Shown here in pieces: positions 9,348-17,874 of a stretch of 64,000 nt of DNA. The position numbers and the translations under genes were made by a program. The notes beneath the pieces were generated by a model that made no database searches, was not told the DNA's origin, and was given only the letters and a program-made list of their open reading frames with translations. Positions within the stretch are counted from its first letter, which is position 1, and the number at the start of each line of letters is the position of its first letter. Source of the stretch: Leptospira perdikensis (lineage in GTDB: Bacteria > Spirochaetota > Leptospiria > Leptospirales > Leptospiraceae); NCBI RefSeq assembly GCF_004769575.1, contig NZ_RQGA01000013.1:300980-364979 (forward strand). The letters run 5' to 3'.

Positions 9348-10055
9348 TTACCTTGGTTTGGTATAACAGATCCAATGTCTGTCAGTAACTGGCTCCACAT
9401 TCAATTTGGTATCTAAACGAACGATTTCTAACATTTCTTTCACTTCTTCGATTCGATAAGCAGCCAGTAAACTATTGTAAAAATCTCTTTTTAAAATTTC
9501 TGGTTCATTATTCGCATAACGTTCTATTAGTTGATTTGTTTGAGTGAGAGAATCAGGTCTCATTAGATCAGAGATGAAAATAAAACTATCGTTATGAATA
9601 GATCTTTGAATCGCTCCCCAAAATTGAAATGGATCATGTATATGATGTAATAAAGAATTCGAAAATACTAAATCGTAAGGGGATTCGGGAACAAAGTCCT
9701 GAATGAGTTCTTTTTTAAAATCAATTTTATTGTTTCTTTTTTCTGAATCCAATGTATCCATACGCTTCTTACAAAGATCTAACATGAATTCGGACCCATC
9801 TAGAAACGTAAAATTCGCCATCGGAAACTGTAAATACAAGCGAGATGACATATCCCCGGGCCCACAACCTAAATCCAAAATGGATTCTGGTACAAACCTT
9901 TGGGGGAGTCTATCTTGAAATTTACGAATGAGAAACGAATGAGCTGTTTCAAAATCAGCATTAGCATAAGATTCTACTTGAGTAGGATCTTCCATAAGTT
10001 CTGGTTCAGGGATTCGAACCATGTGGTGAAAAGAAAAGTTTACAGATCGTTTCAT
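9348..10055 (-). CDS. class I SAM-dependent methyltransferase
   Basis: Residues 60-180 hold the Rossmann methyltransferase core: motif I ILDLGCGPGDMSSRLY, motif II FLDGSEFMLDLCKKR, and the motif IV/V region YDLVFSNSLLHHIHDP. The 235-residue length is usual for small-molecule methyltransferases, but the substrate cannot be read. It converges with the large TerB-linked gene (10 bp gap) and is divergent from the lipoprotein gene at 10079, separated by only 23 bp. Confidence 0.85.
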   Translation of the reverse strand: MKRSVNFSFHHMVRIPEPELMEDPTQVESYANADFETAHSFLIRKFQDRLPQRFVPESILDLGCGPGDMSSRLYLQFPMANFTFLDGSEFMLDLCKKRMDTLDSEKRNNKIDFKKELIQDFVPESPYDLVFSNSLLHHIHDPFQFWGAIQRSIHNDSFIFISDLMRPDSLTQTNQLIERYANNEPEILKRDFYNSLLAAYRIEEVKEMLEIVRLDTKLNVEPVTDRHWICYTKPR

Positions 10056-10078
10056 TCTCTATTAAGGATAAAAATCTC

Positions 10079-10552
10079 ATGAAACAAATCTATCTATCCA
10101 TCCTTTTCTTTGTTTTTCTGACAAATTGTATGCTTACGGAAGGGATAGGAATTCCTACCTACGGTGCGATCAAAGGTGCAGAAGCAAAAAAAAGAATCTC
10201 CAATGCAATTTTAGAAGCAGAATCAACAGCTTCTGCGTTTTGGCTTGCTCAATCAGGAATGAAGGGAGGGCAAGGTCCCATCTCGCCTCTTCTACTCATC
10301 AATGGTGTTTTAGCCAAAATTCTTTATTCCTATCTTGCAGAAATCGAAGATAACGAATCCTTTATGGAATCCTCTGTTTTACAATGTGAATCCGATATTC
10401 GTACAAAGGGAGCTTTGATTTTAGGAAGTACCTATGATGGTTTAACAACAACTGGCGGGGTCATTCGAGATGCCATTCTTTTGCCAGAGTTTGCATCCTG
10501 TGATTTAGTAAATACAGGCAAAATCATTACGATCGAACCAATTCGTTTTTAA
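10079..10552 (+). CDS. small lipoprotein, TIGR04452-like (Leptospira family)
   Basis: This 157-residue protein starts with a short signal ending in a relaxed lipobox FLTNC, so the mature protein begins with a lipidated cysteine. The rest (ESTASAFWLAQSGMKGG, VLAKILYSYLAEIEDNE, two later cysteines at CESDI and ASCDLV) resembles a small lipoprotein family known mainly from Leptospira. The role is unknown. It is the first of three same-strand exported-protein genes with short gaps (11 and 2 bp). Confidence 0.65.
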   Translation: MKQIYLSILFFVFLTNCMLTEGIGIPTYGAIKGAEAKKRISNAILEAESTASAFWLAQSGMKGGQGPISPLLLINGVLAKILYSYLAEIEDNESFMESSVLQCESDIRTKGALILGSTYDGLTTTGGVIRDAILLPEFASCDLVNTGKIITIEPIRF

Positions 10553-10563
10553 ATGAGGGTTTT

Positions 10564-11811
10564 ATGAAATCGAATCAATTTAAATTATTAATTTTACTCT
10601 TATCGTCTTCTTTTTTTCTAGATTGTCTCAAATCAGTTGAGACGGACAAAGATGCGCAATCGATATTGATGGCAGGTATTGTTGGCTCTTGTTTTAGTAT
10701 CGATATTTGTTTTGATCAATATGCCAAAACCACTGATGAAGGTGCGAGTTTCCAAGTTTATGACCAATCAGGTAACAGGATTTATGCGAGACAATCTGTC
10801 TTAGATTATAGTACTTACCGACCGATTGCTTCTGGATCCAAATGGGTAACAGCAATCACCGCCATGAGAGCCATAGATTGTAATGCTAATAGTGGAACCT
10901 ATGCAAGTTGCGGAACGGTTACGACAGGAACTTGCGCCACTGGAGGGACTTTGTCCTTAAGTCGAACTACTGGTGAAATTCTTGGATGGACCGGAACGAA
11001 AGGATCCATCACCCTCCGTCAGTTATTGTCCTTTACTTCCGGTCTCAACGCAGGTGGGGGGAATGGATCAGGGCAAGCCACTTGTATTTCCACTTTACCC
11101 GTCGGTGCCTCTGGTACACAAAAAGATACTTGTGTGAACGACATTCGGGACCAATCGACAGGAACTCCGGGAGCATTGTTCCAATACAATTCCAATCATA
11201 TGGCAGTCGCACAACGTATGTTAGAGGTATCTTGTGGAAAAACTTGGAATACTATTTTCACTCAACTCATTGTCACTCCTTTAGGATGGGATTCAAGTCA
11301 AGCCGTTTGGAAAGGTAATTACCGAACCAGTGAAGACACCGATGGAAGTTTGTCTGGAGCCTTTGGCCTTTCCATCTCGCCAGAACATTATGCGAGAATG
11401 TTAAATGCTCTTCTTACCAATGGAACAGCAAAAAATGCATCAGGTGCAAACATCGCCAATTTTTTATCCACAACCTCGGTGACAGAAATTTTGGCAGACC
11501 AATACCAAGGAGCAAAGATTGGATATTCTCAATTCTCTGCATTTGGATATAAATGGCAATATGGACTCGGAAATTGGAGATTTTGCACGAATACTGAAGT
11601 TCCGACAGAATGTGATAAAGACCTTATCTCTCATAGCATTGGAATCAACGGATTTTATCCATGGGTAGATAAAAATCGAAGTTATATGGCCATCTTAGCA
11701 GTCAATAATATCGGAAGAAAAAATGGATTGAGTTTGTTACCAGCTTCATCAACCTCATTATTCTTTGCAGAAACTGTTAGACCACTCATACATACTCAAA
11801 TAGGAAAGTAA
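10564..11811 (+). CDS. beta-lactamase-fold serine hydrolase, lipoprotein
   Basis: The signal ends in FFLDC, so this is a lipoprotein. The 415-residue body belongs to the class C beta-lactamase / penicillin-binding-protein-like family: SGSK provides the SxxK nucleophile motif (about residue 92), QYNSNHMAVAQRML stands where YxN or YxS is expected, and HSIGINGFY where the third HxG/KTG motif lies. Members act as esterases, D-aminopeptidases or carboxypeptidases, not necessarily as antibiotic resistance enzymes. It is encoded between a small lipoprotein and a START protein in what looks like one transcript. Confidence 0.8.
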   Translation: MKSNQFKLLILLLSSSFFLDCLKSVETDKDAQSILMAGIVGSCFSIDICFDQYAKTTDEGASFQVYDQSGNRIYARQSVLDYSTYRPIASGSKWVTAITAMRAIDCNANSGTYASCGTVTTGTCATGGTLSLSRTTGEILGWTGTKGSITLRQLLSFTSGLNAGGGNGSGQATCISTLPVGASGTQKDTCVNDIRDQSTGTPGALFQYNSNHMAVAQRMLEVSCGKTWNTIFTQLIVTPLGWDSSQAVWKGNYRTSEDTDGSLSGAFGLSISPEHYARMLNALLTNGTAKNASGANIANFLSTTSVTEILADQYQGAKIGYSQFSAFGYKWQYGLGNWRFCTNTEVPTECDKDLISHSIGINGFYPWVDKNRSYMAILAVNNIGRKNGLSLLPASSTSLFFAETVRPLIHTQIGK

Positions 11812-11813
11812 CC

Positions 11814-12488
11814 ATGACAAAAAAACAATTCGTTCTACTAACATTGATAGGAGTTTCCCTTCTATCTAACATATCCAATCTTGTTGCTCAGACACCAGAA
11901 TGGTCCGAGTCCAAACGTAAAAAAGGAATCCAAGTTTTAACTCGTCCTTTTGCAGGCTCTAATCTAGATGAATTTTTAGGCCGAACAGAGGTAGATGCTT
12001 CCATCTCTCAAATCATTGCCCTACTCACGGATCCCGCTTCTTGTAAAAATCTTTACCACCAATGTAAAGAACTCACAGTGCTTTCCGGTACAGAAAAAAA
12101 ATCAGTGGTTTACTTACGTAATGGTGCCCCTTGGCCAGTCAATGATCGTGATTTGATTATGGATCGAAGTTTTGAACAAAATGAAAAAACTTTGGTTACA
12201 ATTATGAAGATCAAACGACTTGATTCCAATGCACGCCCTACACCCTCCGGTGTCACTCGTATGGAAAACTTTGAAGGTGTTTGGCGAATCATTCCACAAA
12301 CCAATGGAAAACTAAAAATTGAATACCAAGCACATTTTGAACCAGGTGGATCTGTTCCCCAATCAGTGATTAACTTGGTTTTAACGGACACTCCTTATGA
12401 ATCACTTCTCAACGTACAAAAGTTAGTGGAAGAAGGAAAACATAAAGATACAAAATTTGATTGGATCAAGGAACCAACAAAAAACTAA
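11814..12488 (+). CDS. secreted START-domain lipid-binding protein
   Basis: A cleavable signal peptide (SLLSNISNLVAQ, about residue 26) precedes a START/SRPBCC domain. The block VVYLRNGAPWPVNDRDLIMD is characteristic of bacterial START proteins, as is the C-terminal helix ESLLNVQKLVEEGK. It should bind a lipid or sterol-like molecule in the periplasm. The gene lies 2 bp after the beta-lactamase-fold gene; together they could handle one ester-linked substrate, but that is inference. Confidence 0.82.
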   Translation: MTKKQFVLLTLIGVSLLSNISNLVAQTPEWSESKRKKGIQVLTRPFAGSNLDEFLGRTEVDASISQIIALLTDPASCKNLYHQCKELTVLSGTEKKSVVYLRNGAPWPVNDRDLIMDRSFEQNEKTLVTIMKIKRLDSNARPTPSGVTRMENFEGVWRIIPQTNGKLKIEYQAHFEPGGSVPQSVINLVLTDTPYESLLNVQKLVEEGKHKDTKFDWIKEPTKN

Positions 12489-12523
12489 ATCCTATCTTTA
12501 GTTTAATGAAGACCTGTAACGGG

Positions 12524-12558
12524 CTTCACAGTGAACTATTTATAGTTTGTCTGTGAAG
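12524..12558. terminator. hairpin between convergent genes
   Basis: Perfect 8-base arms CTTCACAG and CTGTGAAG enclose a further AACTA/TAGTT stem. The hairpin lies directly between the START gene stop and the stop of the minus-strand gene at 12559. Neither side has a strong T-run, so it may be a bidirectional transcript end or an mRNA 3' stabiliser. Confidence 0.55.
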
Positions 12559-13215
12559 TCAAAATACAGTCCGAAATCCATAACTGACAAAATTCGATCC
12601 ACAATTGGGATCTGGCGGACAATAGAGACCAAAAATTCCTGATCTGTGATGGACTCGTAAAAAAATTTCTGTTTTTCTTTCGAAAGGTAAATAAGAACTA
12701 AATTCTACCATCATATAGTTAAGTAAAGCCCTAGATTCAATGGCATCTTTTTGTAAACCATCCAGATAATATCCTTTGGCTTTATTTTCTAATTTTGGAT
12801 TTTCGGAGGCGAGAGACAAACCTTCACCTAACGATAAACTGAATGGGGAACCGTACATACGATCTATTTTTACAATGTAAAATCCATTCACTTCCCAATG
12901 GTTCATTTCACCAAAATGTTTGGTAACATTACCTTCCCATAAAAAATCAAACCATCGAATCCGGTAATCAAATGGTCGTGAAATTCCCAAACTTCCTATA
13001 TACGATTCTTTATAATCAGTTTTTTGTCGAAACACAATGGGGATCAAATCGGTAGTGGTAAAAATCCCACCATACATCACCAAGTTCCAATTTTCTTTTG
13101 GGATAGAAACGGAGTTTAGATCTTTTAGAGGAAAAGTTGCGAAGAATATGACGAAAGATCCAATCAGAAAAAATTTACGAATTTGCGGGGCTATAATCTT
13201 TTTTATCTGAATCAA
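12559..13215 (-). CDS. outer-membrane beta-barrel, PagL/acyloxyacyl-hydrolase-like
   Basis: The 218-residue precursor has a signal (residues 10-30) and alternates aromatic strands, ending in SYGFRTVF with a terminal phenylalanine, as outer-membrane barrels do. The late block LRVHHRSGIFG followed by GSNFVSYG resembles the His-x-Ser active-site strand of PagL-type lipid A deacylases, but the matching acidic residue is not evident. Enzymatic activity is therefore uncertain. It sits 16 bp after the lipoprotein gene at 13232, probably in one transcript. Confidence 0.55.
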   Translation of the reverse strand: MIQIKKIIAPQIRKFFLIGSFVIFFATFPLKDLNSVSIPKENWNLVMYGGIFTTTDLIPIVFRQKTDYKESYIGSLGISRPFDYRIRWFDFLWEGNVTKHFGEMNHWEVNGFYIVKIDRMYGSPFSLSLGEGLSLASENPKLENKAKGYYLDGLQKDAIESRALLNYMMVEFSSYLPFERKTEIFLRVHHRSGIFGLYCPPDPNCGSNFVSYGFRTVF

Positions 13216-13231
13216 ATCGATTGTTCCTTAG

Positions 13232-14014
13232 TTATGGTTGGAACCAATCTTGGTTTCTTTTTTCCCATTCCTTTAATTGCAAATGGATGTTGTCATAATT
13301 TTGAAGAAATAATCGCCTTAAGAAAGTTTCATATTCCTTACAGTTGTCTGACTGCGACTGATTTAATGACTCTCTTAGTTTTGTTGGTTTTTCTTGATTA
13401 CAATATTTTTGCAAAACGGTAGGGTATCGGTTGGAATTTAAAGCTGGTGAAAGGATACTCGACATAGTCCCAATATAAAATGGCATGGGGGCCCAAATGG
13501 TTTCATGAGTGAATAAAAATGAAATTCTATGTAAATTGGTTTCACCCGATGTCCAAACTAGTTCCGCTTCTGTTTCCATTGTTCCATAATATAACATAGT
13601 CAATGCGAGAAGACTGGCTCCAATACTATAAAATGGTTTTTGACTCTCTTTTCGGATGACAATTGTCAGGTTGTCGATATTAGATAACTCAAATCCACGA
13701 TCCCATCTTGGTAGTTCGTTAGGATTGATTGGTTTTTCTGGTTTTGGTTTTGGGGCATGGTCTGGATTTGGTTCCGCTAGCGGAACTGTTGTTAAATCAA
13801 CTACATTCGCATTTTCATCCAAAAGAATGGCCGGTGGCACTGGAAAAATTTCATTAAATACCTTGGCTAAAATTGAATCTGTAGTAGTCCATCGAATGGA
13901 AATCATTTTAGTTTTGGAAATTTTCGCTTCTGAACTCAACTCAGGCATTGGAGTTTTACAAGAAAGATTCAAAACCAAAAAAATAATGAAAAAGGAAACT
14001 AGCTTTAGATTCAT
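13232..14014 (-). CDS. lipoprotein of unknown function
   Basis: A signal ending in VLNLSC (lipobox) is followed by a 240-residue mature part rich in proline around residues 85-105 (EPNPDHAPKPKPEKP), a flexible linker. A hydrophobic stretch SIGASLLALTMLYYGTM occurs near residue 135. No family was recognised. It precedes the PagL-like gene, and both products should be in the envelope. Confidence 0.6.
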   Translation of the reverse strand: MNLKLVSFFIIFLVLNLSCKTPMPELSSEAKISKTKMISIRWTTTDSILAKVFNEIFPVPPAILLDENANVVDLTTVPLAEPNPDHAPKPKPEKPINPNELPRWDRGFELSNIDNLTIVIRKESQKPFYSIGASLLALTMLYYGTMETEAELVWTSGETNLHRISFLFTHETIWAPMPFYIGTMSSILSPALNSNRYPTVLQKYCNQEKPTKLRESLNQSQSDNCKEYETFLRRLFLQNYDNIHLQLKEWEKRNQDWFQP

Positions 14015-14161
14015 ATTTACTTAAATTTCAAACTTCCCATTGGTAAAATTCTAAACTCGAATGAAACTAACAATGTAATCATCGGCAAAATGAAATTACA
14101 CTTAACATGGATAAGATTATATCACTCACATTAGACATTAAATTTGTAAGTTGATACAAAA

Positions 14162-14512
14162 TTATATGTTTATATTCTGTCCAAATTTCAATAAATTGCC
14201 ATCTAAATCGACAACATAAAACTCTCTCATTCCCCAAGGTTTATCCATAATGTGAGCATTTTTATGGACAATTCCTTTGTTTTTGAAATCAACATACATG
14301 GAATCTATAGAATCTACCTGATAATAAACACTAGAGTTTTGTGGTATGGATGGATCATCACATAACCATAAATGAAGTTCAAATCCATCCTTTTCTAATA
14401 AAAAAATATCATCATATTCCTTTAGAGTTTTAAACCCTAAGTTCTCTTCATAAAAATTTTTGGACTTTTGCAGATCTAAAGATGGGAGTTGTGGAATTGA
14501 TTTTTTGATCAT
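14162..14512 (-). CDS. VOC-superfamily (glyoxalase/bleomycin-resistance fold) protein
   Basis: The 116-residue product has the paired beta-alpha-beta modules of the vicinal-oxygen-chelate fold: IPQLPSLDLQKSKNFYEENL at the start and WGMREFYVVDLDGNLLKFGQ at the end. Members bind metal or drugs as dimers. The N-terminal proline-based strand and FYEENLGF suggest a bleomycin-resistance-like member. Single gene, with 147 bp of featureless sequence before the lipoprotein start at 14014. Confidence 0.8.
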   Translation of the reverse strand: MIKKSIPQLPSLDLQKSKNFYEENLGFKTLKEYDDIFLLEKDGFELHLWLCDDPSIPQNSSVYYQVDSIDSMYVDFKNKGIVHKNAHIMDKPWGMREFYVVDLDGNLLKFGQNINI

Positions 14513-14618
14513 AGATTACTGTTAGTTTCTAGTCCCGGATTCAAAGTTTCCAACTTTATTTTTTCTATTTGGATGGATCCTTTTGTAGAAAAAATTTTTG
14601 GCTTTGATTTCTGCGCAT

Positions 14619-14642
14619 AAAAAAGGCCCGAAAATTCGGGCC
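14619..14642 (-). terminator. rho-independent terminator of acyl-CoA dehydrogenase gene
   Basis: The perfect stem GGCCCGAA/TTCGGGCC with a two-base loop is followed, reading the minus strand, by a run of six T. It lies about 67 bp past the stop of the acyl-CoA dehydrogenase gene. Confidence 0.88.
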
Positions 14643-14708
14643 TCTACTTTCCAAATCCTCTGCTGTTTGAGCGAACCCTAACAACAGAGAAGAAAATTTA
14701 GTTTCTAA

Positions 14709-16385
14709 TTAAGAAGCTAATGCTTGGTCAAGTAAGTCTTTCGCTACTACACGAAGAGCCATTACTTCTTCCGCACCTTCAAAAATTGAGAATACACGAG
14801 CATCTACGAAATAACGTGATACAGGATACTCTTCCGCATAACCCATACCACCATGAATTTGCATTGCTTCACGAGTCACCCACTCAGCAATTTTGGATGC
14901 ATACAATTTAACAAGTGTTGCTTCCATTTGACCTTTGTGGTTATCGAGTAGTGTTGCTACATAGTTAGTATACTGACGAGTTGCTTGCACAATCATTGCC
15001 ATCTTCGCAATTTTGAACTTAGTTAAAGTATAATCGTAAATTGGTTTTGCGAATACTTTACGTTCTTGGGAATAACGAAGAGCTGCTTCAAGAGCTGCTT
15101 GCATCACACCATTGGCACGAGCTGCTGTTTGGATACGTCCACCAGCAAATCCTTCCATTTGGAAATAGAATCCTTTACCACGTCCAGCATCACCACCAAG
15201 AAGGTTTTCTTTTGGAACAAAGTAATCTTCAAAAGAAACTTCGTAAGAGTGCATTCCTCGGTAACCAATGGTTCCGATTGCTTTCCCTTGGATTGTTCCA
15301 CCACCTTCTTGTTTGTAACTGAACTCATGGCCGTCAAAAGATGGTTTTTCAGCTAAAATGATAGAAAGACCTTTGTGTTTGAGGTTTGGATCAGATTCTG
15401 TTCTGCAAAGGATAAGAAGAAGATTCGCATAACCTGCGAATGTGCACCAGGTTTTTACACCGTTGATCACAAATCCGCCATTTGCTTCTTTCGCTGTTAC
15501 AGATACACCAGCAACATCGGAACCGTAGTTAGGTTCTGTTACCATGATTCCAGCGAATTTTTCGCCAGATGCAAGAAGTGGTAACCATTTGTTTTTTTGT
15601 TCGTCCGTTCCCCCTTTGAGGAGAGCTTTGGACATAATTTCTGGTCTTGTGATGAGTGATCCTGCAGCACCGAGTGATCCACGAGAAAGTTCTTCCGTTA
15701 CCACTAACATGGAAATGTTGTCTGGACGGTCATCTGGTTGGATACCACCAAATTTTTCCGGAATACAAAGTCCGAAACAACCCATGTCTTTTAATCCATT
15801 GATGATTTCAGCCGGAATCAAATCGTCATGTCTATGGACATGTTCTGCTTGAGGAACCACTACGTTTTCAGCAAAATCTTTAAAGATTCCGCGGAAGTTT
15901 TCGTGGTCTTCAGAAAGACCGTAAGCACCGAAGTGTCCAAGATCAACGATCTTGTCTACGATGGCTTCGTAGTTTTCCATTTTTGACGCTGCTTCTACAT
16001 AAGCATTGATCTCATCAGAAAAAAGTTTGGAGAATAGTTCTTGGTAAGTCAGTTCATACTCAGCCGGACGAGCTGCGAGTTCCGAACGAATGTTAGTAAC
16101 AGTTTCGGCCACAAAAGTAAGGGCCATTTTTTGTTCCAATTCACCAGTTCCCTTGGAAGCATCCCAAGCATAAACGATAAAGTTCTCAGCAACACGTTGT
16201 TGAGCCGTCATCCAAGCCAATTGGTAAAACACATGTTGTGTTTTGTCCATTTTGCTTACGGATACTTTGCCGTTATCGGAATTTTTCTGAGCTAGTCGTT
16301 TGGTAACTTCATTGAGGAGGGCGGCTTGGGCACTAAGAGCCTTCTCCGCCTGGGATTTTTCGAGTTTCACTGCCGTTGCGGTCAT
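14709..16385 (-). CDS. acyl-CoA dehydrogenase family protein (long form)
   Basis: A FAD-dependent acyl-CoA dehydrogenase for fatty-acid or related beta-oxidation. The signatures FAGIMVTEPNYGSDVAGV, GVKTWCTFAGYANLLLI and QIHGGMGYAEEYPVSRYFVD are clear, and the late SIFEGAEEVMALRV has the glutamate position of the catalytic base. An N-terminal extension of about 170 helical residues precedes the usual domain. I chose the ATG at 16385 (preceded by AGGA 9 bp upstream), not the GTG 33 bp further out, giving 558 residues. A strong terminator follows, so it is probably a single-gene unit. Confidence 0.92.
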   Translation of the reverse strand: MTATAVKLEKSQAEKALSAQAALLNEVTKRLAQKNSDNGKVSVSKMDKTQHVFYQLAWMTAQQRVAENFIVYAWDASKGTGELEQKMALTFVAETVTNIRSELAARPAEYELTYQELFSKLFSDEINAYVEAASKMENYEAIVDKIVDLGHFGAYGLSEDHENFRGIFKDFAENVVVPQAEHVHRHDDLIPAEIINGLKDMGCFGLCIPEKFGGIQPDDRPDNISMLVVTEELSRGSLGAAGSLITRPEIMSKALLKGGTDEQKNKWLPLLASGEKFAGIMVTEPNYGSDVAGVSVTAKEANGGFVINGVKTWCTFAGYANLLLILCRTESDPNLKHKGLSIILAEKPSFDGHEFSYKQEGGGTIQGKAIGTIGYRGMHSYEVSFEDYFVPKENLLGGDAGRGKGFYFQMEGFAGGRIQTAARANGVMQAALEAALRYSQERKVFAKPIYDYTLTKFKIAKMAMIVQATRQYTNYVATLLDNHKGQMEATLVKLYASKIAEWVTREAMQIHGGMGYAEEYPVSRYFVDARVFSIFEGAEEVMALRVVAKDLLDQALAS

Positions 16386-16517
16386 GTGTTTAACGTTCCT
16401 GCGGTGGTTTTCTTCCACTATACGGAAGGAAAGTACCTTGTCATTTTCATTTTTAGACTAGGTTTTGCGTAAGGGAGGTCAAAACTGGACGAAAGTGGAA
16501 ACCAAGGAAAGAAATTA

Positions 16518-16994
16518 TTGAAAATCATCGGCATTGACCCTGGCTCCCACCGTGTGGGGTACGCAATTTTATCCTTTCCCCAAGGATTACGCCGGAACCC
16601 CGAACTATTAACTTACGGAACCATTGAAGTGGCTCCCAAAACTCCTTCACCTGATAATTTGATTCAAATCCGAAAGGAACTAATGGACATCCTTACCGAA
16701 TTCCAACCAGAAGTTGCGGCCGTGGAAGAGCTGTTCTTTGTTCAGAACACAACGACCGGAATGAAGGTTTCAGAATCTCGCGGGGTCATTTTACTTTCGC
16801 TCGGCGAAGAAAAGATACCTGTAGTCTCTCTCACTGCCACACAAATCAAAAAAGGAATCTCTGCCAAGGGGAACGCCACCAAAAAAGAAGTTCGGGCAGC
16901 GATCCAAATGATTTTGGGATTTAAAGATCTAAAAGGCCACGATGACTCATGGGACGCCATCGCTTGTGCCTTTGTTGGTCGCTCTTTAGTTTGA
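16518..16994 (+). CDS. ruvC: crossover junction endodeoxyribonuclease RuvC
   Basis: RuvC cuts Holliday junctions in recombinational repair together with RuvAB. The start is a TTG preceded by AAGGAAAG; KIIGIDPGSHRVGYAI is the exact expected N-terminus. Catalytic acids are visible: Asp7 (GIDPG), Glu in AAVEELFF near residue 68, and the aspartates in HDDSWDA near residue 141. Length 158 fits the family. No ruvA or ruvB is adjacent. Its last 9 bp overlap the convergent SDR gene. Confidence 0.95.
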   Translation: MKIIGIDPGSHRVGYAILSFPQGLRRNPELLTYGTIEVAPKTPSPDNLIQIRKELMDILTEFQPEVAAVEELFFVQNTTTGMKVSESRGVILLSLGEEKIPVVSLTATQIKKGISAKGNATKKEVRAAIQMILGFKDLKGHDDSWDAIACAFVGRSLV

Positions 16995-17735
16995 AGCACT
17001 CCTTGCCCCGTTCATCGACAAAAAGATTTCATTCTTTTGTTCCCGACTGGCATTCGCAGAAACCGTAGAAAAACCAGTGGTGATTTCCAAATCTCCATTC
17101 CGTAATCCTTCCATCACACCATCAGCATATTCGTCTAAGTTCAGTCCCGCCGTATGTGTGTTAGGGATTCCTAAATCTGTATCTACCATTGGTGGAGAAA
17201 CTTCAATCACCTCAATGGGTTGATTCCGAAACTGAAATCGTAATGTCAATGTGAAAGAATGTAAAGCCGCTTTGGTTGCACTATACACCGGCGCATAAGC
17301 CAAAGGGATATGTGACAATCCAGAAGTAGTATTCAAAATCGCGGCATTTTTCTTTGCAAACAGGTGTTTAGCGAATAACATGGAAAGATGGATGGGACCT
17401 CCCAAATTTACATCGATCTCCTTTCCTAAGTCAGCCCAAGGTTCCACTTCGCCCAGTTTGGGATACCTTTGCATACCCGCGTTGTTGAATAATACATTCA
17501 ATTCTGGAAAATCTTTTGTGGTTTTCTCAAACAACTTTTCCCTCTCTTCCGGGCGAGAGATATCAAATAAATAAGTCCCCCAACTGGGATGAGATTTCGA
17601 AATCTCTTCCATCTTTTTTGCATTCGTTCCGCAAACCAAAATTTGGTTTCCTAAATCCGAAAATCGTTTTGCGAGAGCGAGGCCGATCCCACTCGTTCCC
17701 CCAGTGATGAGGATTGTATTTCCATTCAATTGCAT
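16986..17735 (-). CDS. short-chain dehydrogenase/reductase
   Basis: The classical SDR pattern is complete: TGGTSGIGLALAKRF (cofactor-binding glycines), NNAGMQRYP, the catalytic serine in TTSGLSHIP and YSATKAALH (YxxxK). Length is about 249. The ATG at 17735 is preferred over the TTG one codon upstream. The DltE-like sub-branch is suggested by the substrate region. It is divergent from a TetR regulator, across two operator-like palindromes, so it is probably the repressor's target. Confidence 0.9.
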   Translation of the reverse strand: MQLNGNTILITGGTSGIGLALAKRFSDLGNQILVCGTNAKKMEEISKSHPSWGTYLFDISRPEEREKLFEKTTKDFPELNVLFNNAGMQRYPKLGEVEPWADLGKEIDVNLGGPIHLSMLFAKHLFAKKNAAILNTTSGLSHIPLAYAPVYSATKAALHSFTLTLRFQFRNQPIEVIEVSPPMVDTDLGIPNTHTAGLNLDEYADGVMEGLRNGDLEITTGFSTVSANASREQKNEIFLSMNGARSASN

Positions 17736-17754
17736 CAATTTGTACCGTTTCCCT

Positions 17755-17780
17755 ACTTACATTAATAATATTTTGTAAGT
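17755..17780. promoter_or_regulatory. candidate TetR operator 1
   Basis: ACTTACA and TGTAAGT form perfect inverted 7-base arms with a 12-base AT-rich spacer, 20 bp upstream of the SDR start. A direct repeat of the right arm (GTAAGTTTCAAAA) follows at 17798. The placement between divergent SDR and TetR genes suggests repressor binding. Confidence 0.5.
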
Positions 17781-17832
17781 TACAAAAAGTCAAGTCCGTA
17801 AGTTTCAAAACTAACATTTTTTTCATTTTGTA

Positions 17833-17860
17833 ATTTGGAATTGACCCCCCGGTTCCAAAT
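17833..17860. promoter_or_regulatory. candidate TetR operator 2
   Basis: ATTTGGAA and TTCCAAAT are perfect 8-base inverted arms separated by 12 bases, 14 bp before the TetR start codon. The size fits a TetR dimer site and would allow autorepression. It shares no sequence with the palindrome at 17755. Confidence 0.5.
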
Positions 17861-17874
17861 CCGATCCTTTCCCT

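Noticed and set aside
10564..11811. Antibiotic-resistance beta-lactamase
   Set aside because: The fold is right, but the second motif differs and the family is mostly esterases/peptidases; no evidence for resistance.
13183..13422. 79-codon plus-strand ORF
   Set aside because: Opposite to two real minus-strand genes with clear signal and lipobox; no domain seen.
14720..15356. Several plus-strand ORFs opposite the acyl-CoA dehydrogenase
   Set aside because: They are shadows of a highly conserved gene and show no protein family pattern.
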